Below are positions 26,023 through 34,800 of a DNA stretch of 39,832 bases, in pieces (the stretch's first letter is position 1; the number at the start of each line of letters is the position of its first letter). Below the pieces are notes generated by a model. It searched no databases, had not been told where the DNA came from, and saw only the letters and a list, made by a program, of their open reading frames with translations. The DNA is from Saprospiraceae bacterium (GTDB lineage Bacteria > Bacteroidota > Bacteroidia > Chitinophagales > Saprospiraceae): positions 1 to 39,832 of the forward strand of contig JAGFIW010000095.1 of assembly GCA_024103195.1 (NCBI GenBank), in the 5' to 3' direction. The position numbers were made by a program, and so were the translations under genes.

Positions 26023-27501
26023 TTACTTATTTTTCAAAGCCGCTACAATTGTTTTGAAACTCTCCAATCCTGCTTCCAAATTTTCAATGATTTCAGCTGC
26101 TAATACATCAGGGTCAGGCAGATTATCTAAATCAGCTAAGGAATTATCCTTTAACCATGAAATGTCTAATGAAGTCTTGTCTCTGGCAATAATATCATCA
26201 TAGTTATATTTTCTCCAACGTCCTTCAGGGTTTGCTTTTGACCATGTTTCTTTTCTTTTGTGTCTGTTTTTTGGATTGTAGCATGTGATAAAATCCCGAA
26301 GGCTTTCAACATTCAAAGGATTTTTTTTAAGCGTGTGGTGGACGTTCGTTCTGTAATCATAAACCCAAATTTCCTTAGTCCATGCATTTTTACTTGCAGG
26401 TTTTCCCTCAAAGAACAACACGTTTGCTTTTACTCCATGAGCATAGAAAATGCCTGTTGGTAGTCTCAGGATGGTATGCAAATCGGTTTTTTGAAGCAAT
26501 GCTTGCCTCACTTTTTCACCAACTCCTCCCTCAAACAAAACATTGTCAGGTAATACAACCGCAGCTTTCCCGGTCGTGTTGAGCATGGACATGATATGCT
26601 GCAAGAAATTCAATTGCTTATTGCTCGTGGTAACAATGAAATCCTGACGATTGTATATCAAATCGTCCTTTTCTTCTTCGCCATCTTCATTGGTGATGGT
26701 CATGCTGCTTTTTTTACCAAATGGTGGATTAGCCAAAACATAATCAAATGTTGTTTTTGGAGTGGAAAGCAAAGCATCTTCCGAAGAAATAAAATTTTCC
26801 TTAGCACTGATGTCGCCAATGCCATGCAGGAAAAGATTCATTAAGCAAATCCTTCTGGTATTGGCTACAATCTCATTGCCGAAAAAGGTATTTGATTTAA
26901 GAAACTCTCTTTCAGATTTATCTAAATCCTGACTGGCGAGAAAATCATAAGCACCTAAAAAGAAACCGCCTGTCCCGCAAGCTGGGTCTGCAATGGTTTT
27001 CTTGGGCTCTGGACGAACACACTCTACCATTGCACTAATCAATTCTCTTGGTGTGAAATACTGTCCCGCTCCGCTTTTGGTATCTTCTGCATTCTTTTTC
27101 AGGATGCCTTCATAAATATCGCCCTTGTCTTTTACACCCATACCCACCCAGTTTTCAGCATCAATCAACTGAATGAGTTTATACAATTTGGCAGGGTCTT
27201 GAATTTTGTTCTGGCTTTTGGTGAAAATCTGACCAAGAATTCCTTTTTCCTTTCCGAGTGAACGAAGAATTTTATTGTAATGACGTTCCAATTCATCACC
27301 GCTTTTTTCAGTAAGCGATTCCCAATTCATTTCAGCAGGGATATTTATATCTGTCCTTTTGTGTGGCGGCTTTGAATATTCATCTGCCATTTTTAGGAAG
27401 AGTAAATAGGTTAACTGCTCTAAATAATCTCCATAACTCACACCATCATCACGAAGGGTGTTGCAGAAATTCCAAATTTTTTGAACTATTGTGCTTGACA
27501 T
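26023..27501 (-). CDS. hsdM: Type I restriction-modification system methyltransferase subunit
   Basis: A 492-aa N6-adenine methyltransferase subunit. The HsdM N-terminal helical domain occupies about 1-130 (IVQKIWNFCNTLRDDGVSYG, EQLTYLLFLKMADE). The AdoMet-binding motif I is DPACGTGGF (172-180), preceded by GQYFTPRELI, and the catalytic motif IV is NPPF (258-261), so it should be active. The C-terminal part ends in a helical tail (LDNLPDPDVLAAEIIENLEA). With HsdS it methylates the host recognition site, and with HsdR it forms the restriction complex. I chose the ATG at 27501 (MSSTIVQKIW) over the TTG two codons upstream. It is the fifth gene of the operon, 13 bp after the HNH gene; hsdM is usually next to hsdS, but here two effector-like genes intervene. 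Confidence 0.96.
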   Translation of the reverse strand: MSSTIVQKIWNFCNTLRDDGVSYGDYLEQLTYLLFLKMADEYSKPPHKRTDINIPAEMNWESLTEKSGDELERHYNKILRSLGKEKGILGQIFTKSQNKIQDPAKLYKLIQLIDAENWVGMGVKDKGDIYEGILKKNAEDTKSGAGQYFTPRELISAMVECVRPEPKKTIADPACGTGGFFLGAYDFLASQDLDKSEREFLKSNTFFGNEIVANTRRICLMNLFLHGIGDISAKENFISSEDALLSTPKTTFDYVLANPPFGKKSSMTITNEDGEEEKDDLIYNRQDFIVTTSNKQLNFLQHIMSMLNTTGKAAVVLPDNVLFEGGVGEKVRQALLQKTDLHTILRLPTGIFYAHGVKANVLFFEGKPASKNAWTKEIWVYDYRTNVHHTLKKNPLNVESLRDFITCYNPKNRHKRKETWSKANPEGRWRKYNYDDIIARDKTSLDISWLKDNSLADLDNLPDPDVLAAEIIENLEAGLESFKTIVAALKNK

Positions 27502-27514
27502 ATTCAATTTCTAA

Positions 27515-28387
27515 TTAGTTAAGTGAAGTTATTAAGTTGGGCAACCAAAGTTTAAAAACATCCTTTTGTGAGAATGAATTAATACAAGCCCAAGCTACTT
27601 TTGAAAATGGTGCATTTTTTGCTGTTAATTCTTTAAGTCTAATACATGCTCTATCCATAATTAGTCTTTTTGCCTGTCCGTTTATTGGCTGAGTCAATTG
27701 GTCATTAATATCATTGAGTTCTCTTTCGCACAAACGCCAAATTTCAGTCCTCTGCTGGTTTAGTTGTTCCATATCTAAATGGTAAAATTCAATGGATATT
27801 TCTGCTCTAAACTTGTCTTCATCAGGAATACCGGCAGTAATTAATGGTGTTCCATCTTTATCAAAGGATATTAGGGTAGTGTCGTAAATGCTAAAAGGGT
27901 CTAGAAGCAAAGGAATCTCAACGTTTAAATTATCATTTGGTGGTTCCTGACATAGTTGCCCTTGAATCAAATCGAGTGGAAAATAATCGCCTTTTCCTTT
28001 AACTTCCTCATCATCAGAAAATCTGTCTTTACGCCTCTTATTTACTAATGCTCCTGCTAAACGGTAATTTTTCCAATTATAGGCTAACCACCAATAACCG
28101 TTAGGTTTGATTACAGTTCCGTCATGTTGCTTGGAACGATTTTTCGGCCTAAAATGGTCTACTTCAAAATCCCCAGCACCTGCAGGTGCTTCTGAATACC
28201 AACATTTGTGACAAGAAAGATTATACATAACCAATTGAAGCATGTTCCAATCGGTGTGTGTCCTTATGAATTCCTTTCTTTCAGGGGCTGTCATTCCCTG
28301 CATTTCTAACATGTATTGTTGAGCTATTTGCTCAAACTGTTGAACCTCTTGTGTGTTTCCTATTTCCTCAATATTGATATGTCTCAT
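27515..28387 (-). CDS. PtuB-like HNH endonuclease embedded in the type I RM operon
   Basis: A 290-aa protein with an HNH core typical of nucleases paired with AAA ATPases (Septu PtuB and retron-associated HNH proteins). Seen: a zinc-binding C-x2-C (Cys 59 and Cys 62 in NLSCHKCWY), the catalytic strand FEVDHFRPKNRS (Asp 77, His 78), then YNWKNYRL (Asn 107) and VNKRRKDRF-KGKGDYFPLD, matching the family's W.N..L..N..K..fP pattern. The second Cys pair of many family members is absent (RLAGALVNKRR). The C-terminal half is helical, including a stretch near 220-290 that may bind the ATPase. Its start overlaps the ATPase stop by 4 bp (ATGA), implying coupled translation. Inferred role: DNA or RNA cleavage triggered by the ATPase, as a back-up when restriction is overcome. 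Confidence 0.8.
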   Translation of the reverse strand: MRHINIEEIGNTQEVQQFEQIAQQYMLEMQGMTAPERKEFIRTHTDWNMLQLVMYNLSCHKCWYSEAPAGAGDFEVDHFRPKNRSKQHDGTVIKPNGYWWLAYNWKNYRLAGALVNKRRKDRFSDDEEVKGKGDYFPLDLIQGQLCQEPPNDNLNVEIPLLLDPFSIYDTTLISFDKDGTPLITAGIPDEDKFRAEISIEFYHLDMEQLNQQRTEIWRLCERELNDINDQLTQPINGQAKRLIMDRACIRLKELTAKNAPFSKVAWACINSFSQKDVFKLWLPNLITSLN

Positions 28388-29973
28388 TTACTCTCCTTTT
28401 CTTTCATTACAGCTTCTGCCACTTCTTTTGAAATTCTTTGGAGTTCTTCCTCTTCCTCCTTAGTCAGGATTGATTTTTGAAATATTTCATGCTGGCTTGT
28501 TAACCGTAGAAATTTGTTATACCTCGAATCAAGGGTAATGTCATAAAATCCGATATTTTCAAGTTGAAAAGATAAAGTGTTGTATTCCTCAACTTCAATT
28601 GGATTAATTTTATCAGTGTTTAATATTGTTTGTAAGTATCTTTTTCTATTTACCATATCCTCGACCTCTTTGCTCATTACTGATGGTAAACCAAATAATT
28701 CACTGGTCAAAATACCCGCTACACTTCTTGCTTTAGGGTCAATTTCTGGTTGTTCGATTTTTAGTTTTCCATCCTTGGTAGTCTGAAATATTCTGACTTC
28801 CTCTTTCTTCAATCCACCAATAACTAAAGGGTCATGTGTATTAAGAATTATTTGAGTTGATTTCGGACGTTGAACAACCTTGTCCAAAAATTCTAGGTAA
28901 CGCCATTTCCAAATTGGATTTAAGTGTGTGTCCGGTTCATCAAGCAAAATCAACGAATCTTCATCTTTGGTAAATTTCAATAAGCCCAATACCGTTAGCA
29001 ATTGCTGTTCGCCTTCACTTAGTTCCTTGAATGTGATGCTTCCATCAACAATCGTCTTTTTTACTTTGATTCGGACTTCAGCAATAAGCTTTGAAATGTA
29101 TGTGCTTTCTAAAGCTTTGAATAGAGCCGTGTTACTAGTGTATGTTTTTGCCAACTCCTGCAATTTGTCTTTCCCTTTCAGGAATAGATACAAACGCTTT
29201 TGAGTATCATAATCATCAAAATCTGTTCGGATGCTTTCGTCATTGTAAATAGGAGCAACAGAAAGTTCCCAAAGCTTTTCAAGGAAGGGTCTCACTAAGC
29301 CTTTAGCAGTCCAAAAAATATCATAAGGATTGTCTTTAATTCTGCTATCAGCCCATTTAGGCATTTTGAGAATAAAAAGAATTGACTCAATGTCTTGAAT
29401 GTTCAGCACCTCATTCAAAAATTGAATACTTTCTTTTTCTTCATCCTCATGAGTGAAATATGCCAACAATACGAAGTATGAATGAACCAACTGAACATAA
29501 AAGAGCTTCCTTAAAGAATCAAGTTCATCTTCCTTAAAGTCGTCACTTATAATTTTTGAATAGAAGTTATTTTGATGGTCCCAAAAATGCTCTTTGAGTT
29601 TGTTGCTCAATCCTGAATAATAGGTAAAAACATACTTGGGTTGATATTTGGCTTTCCCTTCGGCTGAAAAGAATGATTTTAAAGATTGCTTCTCACCATC
29701 TACTAAAATAGAATAACTGGCCTCTTTAAATGTGATGTCAATTTTGTTATCGCCAATACTGTAAACAATATTGTAGTTAAATTTAGAAGGTTGTCTTTTT
29801 ATGTCTGTGCTCAGGTCAAGATTTTTGAAAATTAGAATAAGGGCTTCCATGAAGTTAGATTTACCTGTGGCATTTTGCCCAAGCAATACCGTTTTCATTT
29901 CCTTTTCATCAAGGTCAATGTTGAACTCTTTTAAGTTCTTATAATCTTCTATGGAAACCTTATCTATTCTCAT
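28384..29973 (-). CDS. PtuA-like restriction-associated AAA/ABC-type ATPase
   Basis: A 529-aa ATPase of the OLD/RecF/ABC-like AAA_21 group. Residues 1-20 (MRIDKVSIEDYKNLKEFNID) are the usual first strand. Walker A is GQNATGKS (32-39), the ABC signature LSEGEQQ (318-324), Walker B LILLDEPDTHL (341-351) and the switch His is in ILNTHDP (His 380), so all ATPase motifs are intact. The insert between 60 and 310 is long and helical, as in PtuA-type proteins. No TOPRIM domain is seen, which separates it from OLD nucleases; the nuclease is the separate HNH gene next door. It overlaps hsdS by 4 bp upstream and the HNH gene by 4 bp downstream. I recall that restriction-system-associated AAA ATPases form a named family, but could not check membership. 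Likely a sensor-regulator of the HNH effector. Confidence 0.82.
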   Translation of the reverse strand: MRIDKVSIEDYKNLKEFNIDLDEKEMKTVLLGQNATGKSNFMEALILIFKNLDLSTDIKRQPSKFNYNIVYSIGDNKIDITFKEASYSILVDGEKQSLKSFFSAEGKAKYQPKYVFTYYSGLSNKLKEHFWDHQNNFYSKIISDDFKEDELDSLRKLFYVQLVHSYFVLLAYFTHEDEEKESIQFLNEVLNIQDIESILFILKMPKWADSRIKDNPYDIFWTAKGLVRPFLEKLWELSVAPIYNDESIRTDFDDYDTQKRLYLFLKGKDKLQELAKTYTSNTALFKALESTYISKLIAEVRIKVKKTIVDGSITFKELSEGEQQLLTVLGLLKFTKDEDSLILLDEPDTHLNPIWKWRYLEFLDKVVQRPKSTQIILNTHDPLVIGGLKKEEVRIFQTTKDGKLKIEQPEIDPKARSVAGILTSELFGLPSVMSKEVEDMVNRKRYLQTILNTDKINPIEVEEYNTLSFQLENIGFYDITLDSRYNKFLRLTSQHEIFQKSILTKEEEEELQRISKEVAEAVMKEKESK

Positions 29974-31442
29974 TTTGCACCTGCCAATTTTAAGAGTGAT
30001 TCTTTCCCATTTCTCGGTAGAACTTCAACTATTTCACCAGCTTCAATATGCTGTTTTAATGCAGCATAAAAATCGTCAATATCATCTTTATGGGTTGATG
30101 ACTGCCAAAGTGTTTTGGCTGATACCGGTTCTCTACTCTCTTTGAGTATTTCAATGATTCGTTTTAATTCTTCTGCCATCTTTCTTGTTTTAATATGAAG
30201 GGGTCTTTCGGTTTTATTTCTTTCCTTTTCTGCTTTCAAAAAATCTTCACGTTCCTTCTTGATTCTTTCCAGCAATACACCTGCAGGTTCATCCATTGGG
30301 TCTTGCCCAACGAGTTTTCCCTCAAAGGCTTTTTGGAGAAGACTTTGTTTTAATGAATCTGATTGTGATATATTCTGAATTATTGTTTTTTCTGTATTCT
30401 CACAATTAGAAAACTGACTTTCTATGAAATCTACAATTTCAATTTGTGCATCAATTTCAGGAACCCTGATTTCAATTGGATATATTTTCCCTTGTGAAAT
30501 AACTGGTTGAGCTGTTGAGCTTGAATATTTGTTTAACTCTAAATACCAAATTAAATGATATAGAAACCTGATATCATATTCGTTTTTGTCGAAAGTAACA
30601 ACAAAGGCATTGTCCGTAACCCAACTTTTAGGTTTTGTAATATGAGCATTGCCGCAATGAGCACCAACACGTCCAATAATTAATTGTTCATCTTCAAACA
30701 TAAAGGAAGTATGTTTACCAGTAACACCATTGCCTCCATACACGAGAAAATCTCCTTCATCATCTCTTTTTGCTCTTGTAAGTCCGCTTCCACTGCTTAT
30801 TGAAATAACATCTCCTAAGGTTTTATCAAACCATTTGCATTTTCCCTTCAGATGCTTTCCTTCAATTGCTGCATGCAAAATAGATTTCTTATAAACCTTC
30901 AACTGCTCCAAAGAAGTTTGCAATTGCTCTTTGCCTTTTTCCAGTTCGCTTAATAGTTCATCCAGTTTATCTACAATTCGATTTTGTTCCTTAAGTGGGG
31001 GAAGTGGAATATGAACATTCTTTACTACATCACCAGAAATCGCTTTAAATGTAGTTCCAGTTCCTTTTTTATCTAGTTCTCTTTCAATCAACCTTAAGTA
31101 GTAAAAAACAAATTTGTATGCTTCTTTATATCGAATTGCAGACAAGCCTCTACCAATTCCACATTTAACATTTGCAATATTTGTTGAACCAACTGGAGCT
31201 CTAACGGATAGGAGTGTATCATTTGGCTCTGCTATTTTTGTTGGCTCCTTACACCATACTTTCACGATTGGATGTAAATCAGTAAACTCTGCCTTTCCTT
31301 GAAAAAAAGGTAAGCCGATTTGTTCGTTATTATAAGTTGAAGAAGGTGGCGATTGTCCTTGAATGATAACGGCAATATCATGAAGTTTTACGTCAAGCCA
31401 AGAACTTGGAATATCCCACTTTATTTTAATTTCTTTATCCAT
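29970..31442 (-). CDS. hsdS: Type I restriction-modification specificity subunit with C-terminal extension
   Basis: A 490-aa DNA-recognition subunit. The first target-recognition domain (about 8-150) begins IPSSWLDVKLHDIA and ends at the conserved IPLPPLKEQNRIVDKLDELL, followed by a spacer helix (about 150-195). The second domain (about 200-360) begins WFDKTLGDVISISSGSG and ends at IRVPEIDAQIEIVDFIESQF, followed by the second spacer helix with AFEGKLVGQDPMDEPA. Two domains imply a bipartite target. Residues about 405-490 extend beyond a standard HsdS (RKMAEELKRIIEILKESREP, KTLWQSSTHKDDIDDFYAAL, GEIVEVLPRNGKESLLKLA) and look like a winged-helix. It starts 1 bp after the hsdR stop and overlaps the ATPase start, so this tail sits next to the embedded genes in both order and translation. 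Confidence 0.93.
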   Translation of the reverse strand: MDKEIKIKWDIPSSWLDVKLHDIAVIIQGQSPPSSTYNNEQIGLPFFQGKAEFTDLHPIVKVWCKEPTKIAEPNDTLLSVRAPVGSTNIANVKCGIGRGLSAIRYKEAYKFVFYYLRLIERELDKKGTGTTFKAISGDVVKNVHIPLPPLKEQNRIVDKLDELLSELEKGKEQLQTSLEQLKVYKKSILHAAIEGKHLKGKCKWFDKTLGDVISISSGSGLTRAKRDDEGDFLVYGGNGVTGKHTSFMFEDEQLIIGRVGAHCGNAHITKPKSWVTDNAFVVTFDKNEYDIRFLYHLIWYLELNKYSSSTAQPVISQGKIYPIEIRVPEIDAQIEIVDFIESQFSNCENTEKTIIQNISQSDSLKQSLLQKAFEGKLVGQDPMDEPAGVLLERIKKEREDFLKAEKERNKTERPLHIKTRKMAEELKRIIEILKESREPVSAKTLWQSSTHKDDIDDFYAALKQHIEAGEIVEVLPRNGKESLLKLAGAK

Positions 31443-31443
31443 C

Positions 31444-34221
31444 TTAAGCTGCTAAAGCTTCATTTAATTCGTTAATAATTTCATCTGTTTGCTCTCCAAA
31501 CAAATTCCACATTTTAGTTAATCCACCATTGGCAATAAATGGACTCAAGTCAAAATCATCTCGGTCAATGTGAAAACTGTTGGCTACATAGTCCTTAATC
31601 ATTCTCAGCCATTGCATTTGTTCTTCTGTAAATTTTAATGTTCCGGCTTGTTTTCTAAAAACCCAATCCTGAAAGTTTTTGTCTACTGTTTTGTCAAAGG
31701 CAGTAAGGTTGGTATCAATGCCGCTTACTTTGCGTATTAACGAAACCAAAGCAATCAATTCATTTTTAGGTGAGCCGTTACTTTGTCCTAATTGCTCATA
31801 AGCACGCCAAACATGCAAAGGAGCCAACAAAGGTTTTTCTGTTTTCAAAAGTTCATACACGTCTTTAATCATTTTGTAAGTCAGTTCCCGTCTGCGGTAG
31901 GGCTGACTGTAAAATATCTGCAAGGCTGTAATTTCATCTTTGTGGCTTTCTATCCATGCAGTAAAGTTTTGTATTAAAGTTTGTGCCTTCTCCGTATTGT
32001 CTTTATCCCATCCTACACTCAACAATTTGTCGGGGTTAATGTGGTCAATTACCTGTGCATGGGCTTTTCTTACATTTTCAATGTAGCTATTTAATTCACC
32101 GTTAAACACAGCAGCGGCTTTGTCTTGTAAAGCGTTAACCTGTTCATTGTATTTTTCTTCTTTCAGCAGTGGAGATTCACCTGTATACTGTGTTTCAACT
32201 TTGTATCGGATTTCTTCCAGTGTGTCAGGGTTGTATGCATTCAATAATTCTTTAACCACTTGTGAAATGGTTTTACCATTTGCCTTTTCCTGAAAAATGG
32301 TTTTCTCTTTTTCAGTTACTTGTTTTCCTAAACGGGCTAACCTACCAGCCAATGAAGTAAATAAATCTTCATCTCTTGCACCCACAGCAATAGCACCCAA
32401 TAAGTCTTTCAATGGAACACCGGGTTTTTTCTCCAAAGGACGGCTGTCAGTTTTCAAACTTTTGGTTACACCAATGGCATCTACAATTACAAAATGGTCT
32501 TTGGTGAATTTTGCAGTTGGCGTTACTTTTTTCAGAGCATCCAAATCAATGGTTCGGGTTCCCCGTCCTTTCATTTGCTCAAAGTAGTTCCTACTTTTTA
32601 CATCCCGCATAAAAAGCAAACACTCCAAAGGTTTTACATCAGTGCCTGTGGCAATCATATCAACCGTTACAGCTATTCTTGGCAAATATTCATTTCTAAA
32701 TTGTGCCAATGTGCCTTTCGGGTCTTCAGTGTTGTAGGTGATTTTTTTACAGAATCTGTTTTCCTCTCCAAATTCTTCACGCACTATCTGAATGATGTCG
32801 TCTGCATGTGAATCCGTCTTTGCAAAAATCAAGGTTTTAGGCACTTCAAAAACGCCATGTTCATCAAACCGATCGGGAAACATTTCAGGCAAATGCTCTT
32901 TAAATGTTTTGATGATTAAGCGAATTTGATTGGGGTTTACTACTTCATCATCCAGTTGTTTGTTAGAATAGGCTTTGTCTTCGTCTAATTGTTCCCAGCG
33001 TTTACGTCTGGTCAATTTTTCACGGTGGTCAACGTATTCACCTTTCCAGATTACACTTCCTTTTTTGGAGATTTCAGTTTCAATCGTGTAAACATTGTAG
33101 CCTACATTTACGCCATCTGCAACGGCTTGTTCGTGGGTGTATTCACTCACTACATTTTGATTGAAGAAACCAAAAGTTCTGTTGTCAGGTGTTGCAGTTA
33201 ATCCAATCAAAAAGCTGTCGAAATAATCCAACACTTGTTTCCAAAGGTTGTAAATGCTGCGGTGGCATTCATCTATTATGACAAAGTCAAAAAACTCAAT
33301 TGGCACTTTTTCATTATAAGCAACTGGAATCGCTTCTCGTTTTTCCCATTTAATTTCTCCCGGATTGGTTTCTTCTGCTGATTCGTCAAGTTCTTCACCT
33401 TTCAGAATTGAATAAAAGCGCTGAATGGTTGAAATATAAACCTGACTGTTATTTGGAACGAATGAAGATTTCAGACGACTTACCCCGTAAAGTTCTGTGA
33501 ATTTTCGGTTATCGTCATTGGGAACAAAAGCCATGAATTCCTGTTCAGCTTGTTCACCCAAGTTTTTGGTGTCCACCAAAAACAAGATTCGTTTTGCTTT
33601 TGCAAATTTTAGTAAGCGATAAATGAACGTAATTGCTGTAAAAGTTTTTCCTGAACCTGTCGCCATTTGTATCAAAGCTTTTGGTCTATTCTCTTTAAAA
33701 GATGTGTCAAGCTTTGTGATGGCATTTATCTGGCAATCTCTCAAACCTTCCTTGTTCAATTCAGGAAGGTCAAAAAATCTTGCCCTTAAAGTTTTTTCCT
33801 CTTTTAACCACTTGGCAAAAGTTTCAGGTTTATGAAAGGTGAAAACATTCCTTGAACGTGGCTTTGGGTCAAGGTAGTCCGTGAATCTTGTAATTTCTCC
33901 TGTGCTTTCGTAAACAAATGGAAGCGGGTCGTTATTCAGGTATTTGAGTTTTGCAGAAGCATAGTCAGCAGATTGGTTTTCTACATCTATCACCAGATTA
34001 ATTCCCGCATCTTTCTTTTTTGCTTCAATTACCCCAACAGGTTTTTTGTCAACGAATAAAACATAGTCTGCTGGTCCAACGTCTGTTTGATATTCTCTAA
34101 CAGCAACACCTTGTCCGGCTGCCAAATTAATTTTTGACTTGTCCTGAATAAGCCAACCACAGTCAAGCAGTTGCTTGTCTATATGGTCACGGGCAATTTG
34201 TTCAGGATTCTGATTAGTCAT
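31444..34221 (-). CDS. hsdR: Type I restriction enzyme R subunit (helicase-nuclease)
   Basis: A 925-aa motor and nuclease subunit. The N-terminal PD-(D/E)xK nuclease is complete: Asp 52 in GPADYVLFV, Glu 66 and Lys 68 in VIEAKKKD, and the type I QxxxY motif QSADY (83-87). The SF2 translocase follows: Walker A ATGSGKT (187-193), DECH box (317-320), motif III TATPDNRTF, and motif VI QMKGRGTRTID. The C-terminal part is a helical EcoEI/type IB-like region contacting HsdM. Length is usual for the EcoEI-type family. It is the first gene of the five-gene operon (hsdR, hsdS, ATPase, HNH, hsdM), an order unlike the common hsdR-M-S. The upstream region holds palindromic repeats rather than another gene. 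Confidence 0.97.
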   Translation of the reverse strand: MTNQNPEQIARDHIDKQLLDCGWLIQDKSKINLAAGQGVAVREYQTDVGPADYVLFVDKKPVGVIEAKKKDAGINLVIDVENQSADYASAKLKYLNNDPLPFVYESTGEITRFTDYLDPKPRSRNVFTFHKPETFAKWLKEEKTLRARFFDLPELNKEGLRDCQINAITKLDTSFKENRPKALIQMATGSGKTFTAITFIYRLLKFAKAKRILFLVDTKNLGEQAEQEFMAFVPNDDNRKFTELYGVSRLKSSFVPNNSQVYISTIQRFYSILKGEELDESAEETNPGEIKWEKREAIPVAYNEKVPIEFFDFVIIDECHRSIYNLWKQVLDYFDSFLIGLTATPDNRTFGFFNQNVVSEYTHEQAVADGVNVGYNVYTIETEISKKGSVIWKGEYVDHREKLTRRKRWEQLDEDKAYSNKQLDDEVVNPNQIRLIIKTFKEHLPEMFPDRFDEHGVFEVPKTLIFAKTDSHADDIIQIVREEFGEENRFCKKITYNTEDPKGTLAQFRNEYLPRIAVTVDMIATGTDVKPLECLLFMRDVKSRNYFEQMKGRGTRTIDLDALKKVTPTAKFTKDHFVIVDAIGVTKSLKTDSRPLEKKPGVPLKDLLGAIAVGARDEDLFTSLAGRLARLGKQVTEKEKTIFQEKANGKTISQVVKELLNAYNPDTLEEIRYKVETQYTGESPLLKEEKYNEQVNALQDKAAAVFNGELNSYIENVRKAHAQVIDHINPDKLLSVGWDKDNTEKAQTLIQNFTAWIESHKDEITALQIFYSQPYRRRELTYKMIKDVYELLKTEKPLLAPLHVWRAYEQLGQSNGSPKNELIALVSLIRKVSGIDTNLTAFDKTVDKNFQDWVFRKQAGTLKFTEEQMQWLRMIKDYVANSFHIDRDDFDLSPFIANGGLTKMWNLFGEQTDEIINELNEALAA

Positions 34222-34310
34222 ATTGTATTTAAAAGTTCAATTGGTCAAAATACGTAAAAAATCTGTTTTGTTGTCCGAATGCTCAGTCAGTGCGTTGGCA
34301 GAAACGGCTC

Positions 34311-34358
34311 TTGGCTTTTGCCTGAAGGGTTGGCTTGTGCGGTTGGGGCAAAAGCCAA
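34311..34358. repeat. 12-bp perfect inverted repeat near hsdR
   Basis: TTGGCTTTTGCC (34311-34322) pairs with GGCAAAAGCCAA (34347-34358) across a 24-nt loop. Just to the left, TGCGTTGGCAG (34291-34301) resembles the GTTGGCAG end of the larger palindromic element at 34601-34796, so this may be the remains of a similar element. Confidence 0.65.
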
Positions 34359-34374
34359 TCCCGATAAATCGGGA
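34359..34374. repeat. REP-like palindrome TCCCGAT..ATCGGGA
   Basis: A perfect 7-bp stem with a 2-nt loop (TCCCGATAAATCGGGA). One of four CCCG/CGGG palindromes within 400 bp. Confidence 0.75.
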
Positions 34375-34457
34375 CAGGTTGTGCCACTTGTGCAGTGGGC
34401 TAAAATTGAATTAAAAAAAATGTACGGTGGGGAAAATAAAAAATACAGAAGGGTCGG

Positions 34458-34475
34458 TCCCGATTGCCATCGGGA
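34458..34475. repeat. REP-like palindrome TCCCGAT....ATCGGGA
   Basis: The same 7-bp arms as the previous copy with a TGCC loop, so the arms are conserved and the loop varies. Confidence 0.75.
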
Positions 34476-34648
34476 TCGGCTTACTCGCTGTCCGATTATT
34501 ATATCGTTTCTATGTCTTTCGTCCCCTGTCAAAATGGTTTGTCTGTGTTAGTTCGTTTATGTTTTAGTATTCTGTTTATGGTTGTCGTGTCGTTTTTTAG
34601 GCTTACTGCCAACGGTTTCGGGCTTTGCGTTCCGGCGGGTCTCGGAGC

Positions 34649-34668
34649 ATCCCGAAAGCTTTCGGGAT
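34649..34668. repeat. REP-like perfect 20-bp palindrome
   Basis: ATCCCGAAAGCTTTCGGGAT is a perfect palindrome without loop, lying inside element 1. Confidence 0.8.
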
Positions 34669-34745
34669 CAACCAGCACTGAACTTGAATAGAAGCACAAA
34701 GCTTCAAGTTTGCACAGCCTGTGGCGCCGTTGGCGCCATCACCCC

Positions 34746-34763
34746 GTCCCGGCACGTCGGGAC
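34746..34763. repeat. REP-like palindrome GTCCCG......CGGGAC
   Basis: A 6-bp perfect stem with a GCACGT loop that is itself partly palindromic, inside element 1. Confidence 0.7.
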
Positions 34764-34800
34764 AAGCTCTGACGCAAAACCCGTGTTACCGGTAGTATTA

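Larger units (their letters stand above)
34601..34796. repeat. Long imperfect palindromic inter-module element 1
   Basis: On the minus strand (the sense of the genes) the left end reads TACCGGTAACACGGGTTTTG and the right end AAGCCCGAAACCGTTGGCAG then TAAGC. Near-complementary arms CGGGCTTTGCGT / ACGCAAAACCCG enclose a variable centre that itself contains two CCCG/CGGG palindromes, a repeat ACTTGAA...TTCAAGT, and GGCGCCGTTGGCGCC. It follows the cyclase-like gene's stop directly. Its ends match those of element 2 (36174-36250), but the centres differ completely, as in recombination sites of gene cassettes. Confidence 0.65.
34222..34800. other. Repeat-rich intergenic region between hsdR and the cyclase-like gene
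   Basis: About 580 bp with no credible gene; its short frames cross palindromes and have no family likeness. It holds the upstream region of hsdR (AT-rich, 34222-34280; TATTTTG at 34244-34250 on the minus strand is a weak -7-like box) and a dense set of inverted repeats listed separately. Parts are more GC-rich than the flanking genes. Confidence 0.6.

Noticed and set aside
28384..29973. OLD-family nuclease or RecF-type repair ATPase
   Set aside because: No TOPRIM residues are present at the C-terminus, and the gene is coupled to a separate HNH nuclease and to hsdS, which fits a PtuA-like protein better.
27515..29973. Retron-associated PtuAB effector pair
   Set aside because: No reverse transcriptase gene and no msr/msd-like RNA region is found anywhere near; the pair is inside the hsd operon instead.
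34279..34551. 90-aa plus-strand frame upstream of hsdR
   Set aside because: It runs across several palindromes (34311-34475) and its composition follows the repeats, not a protein family.
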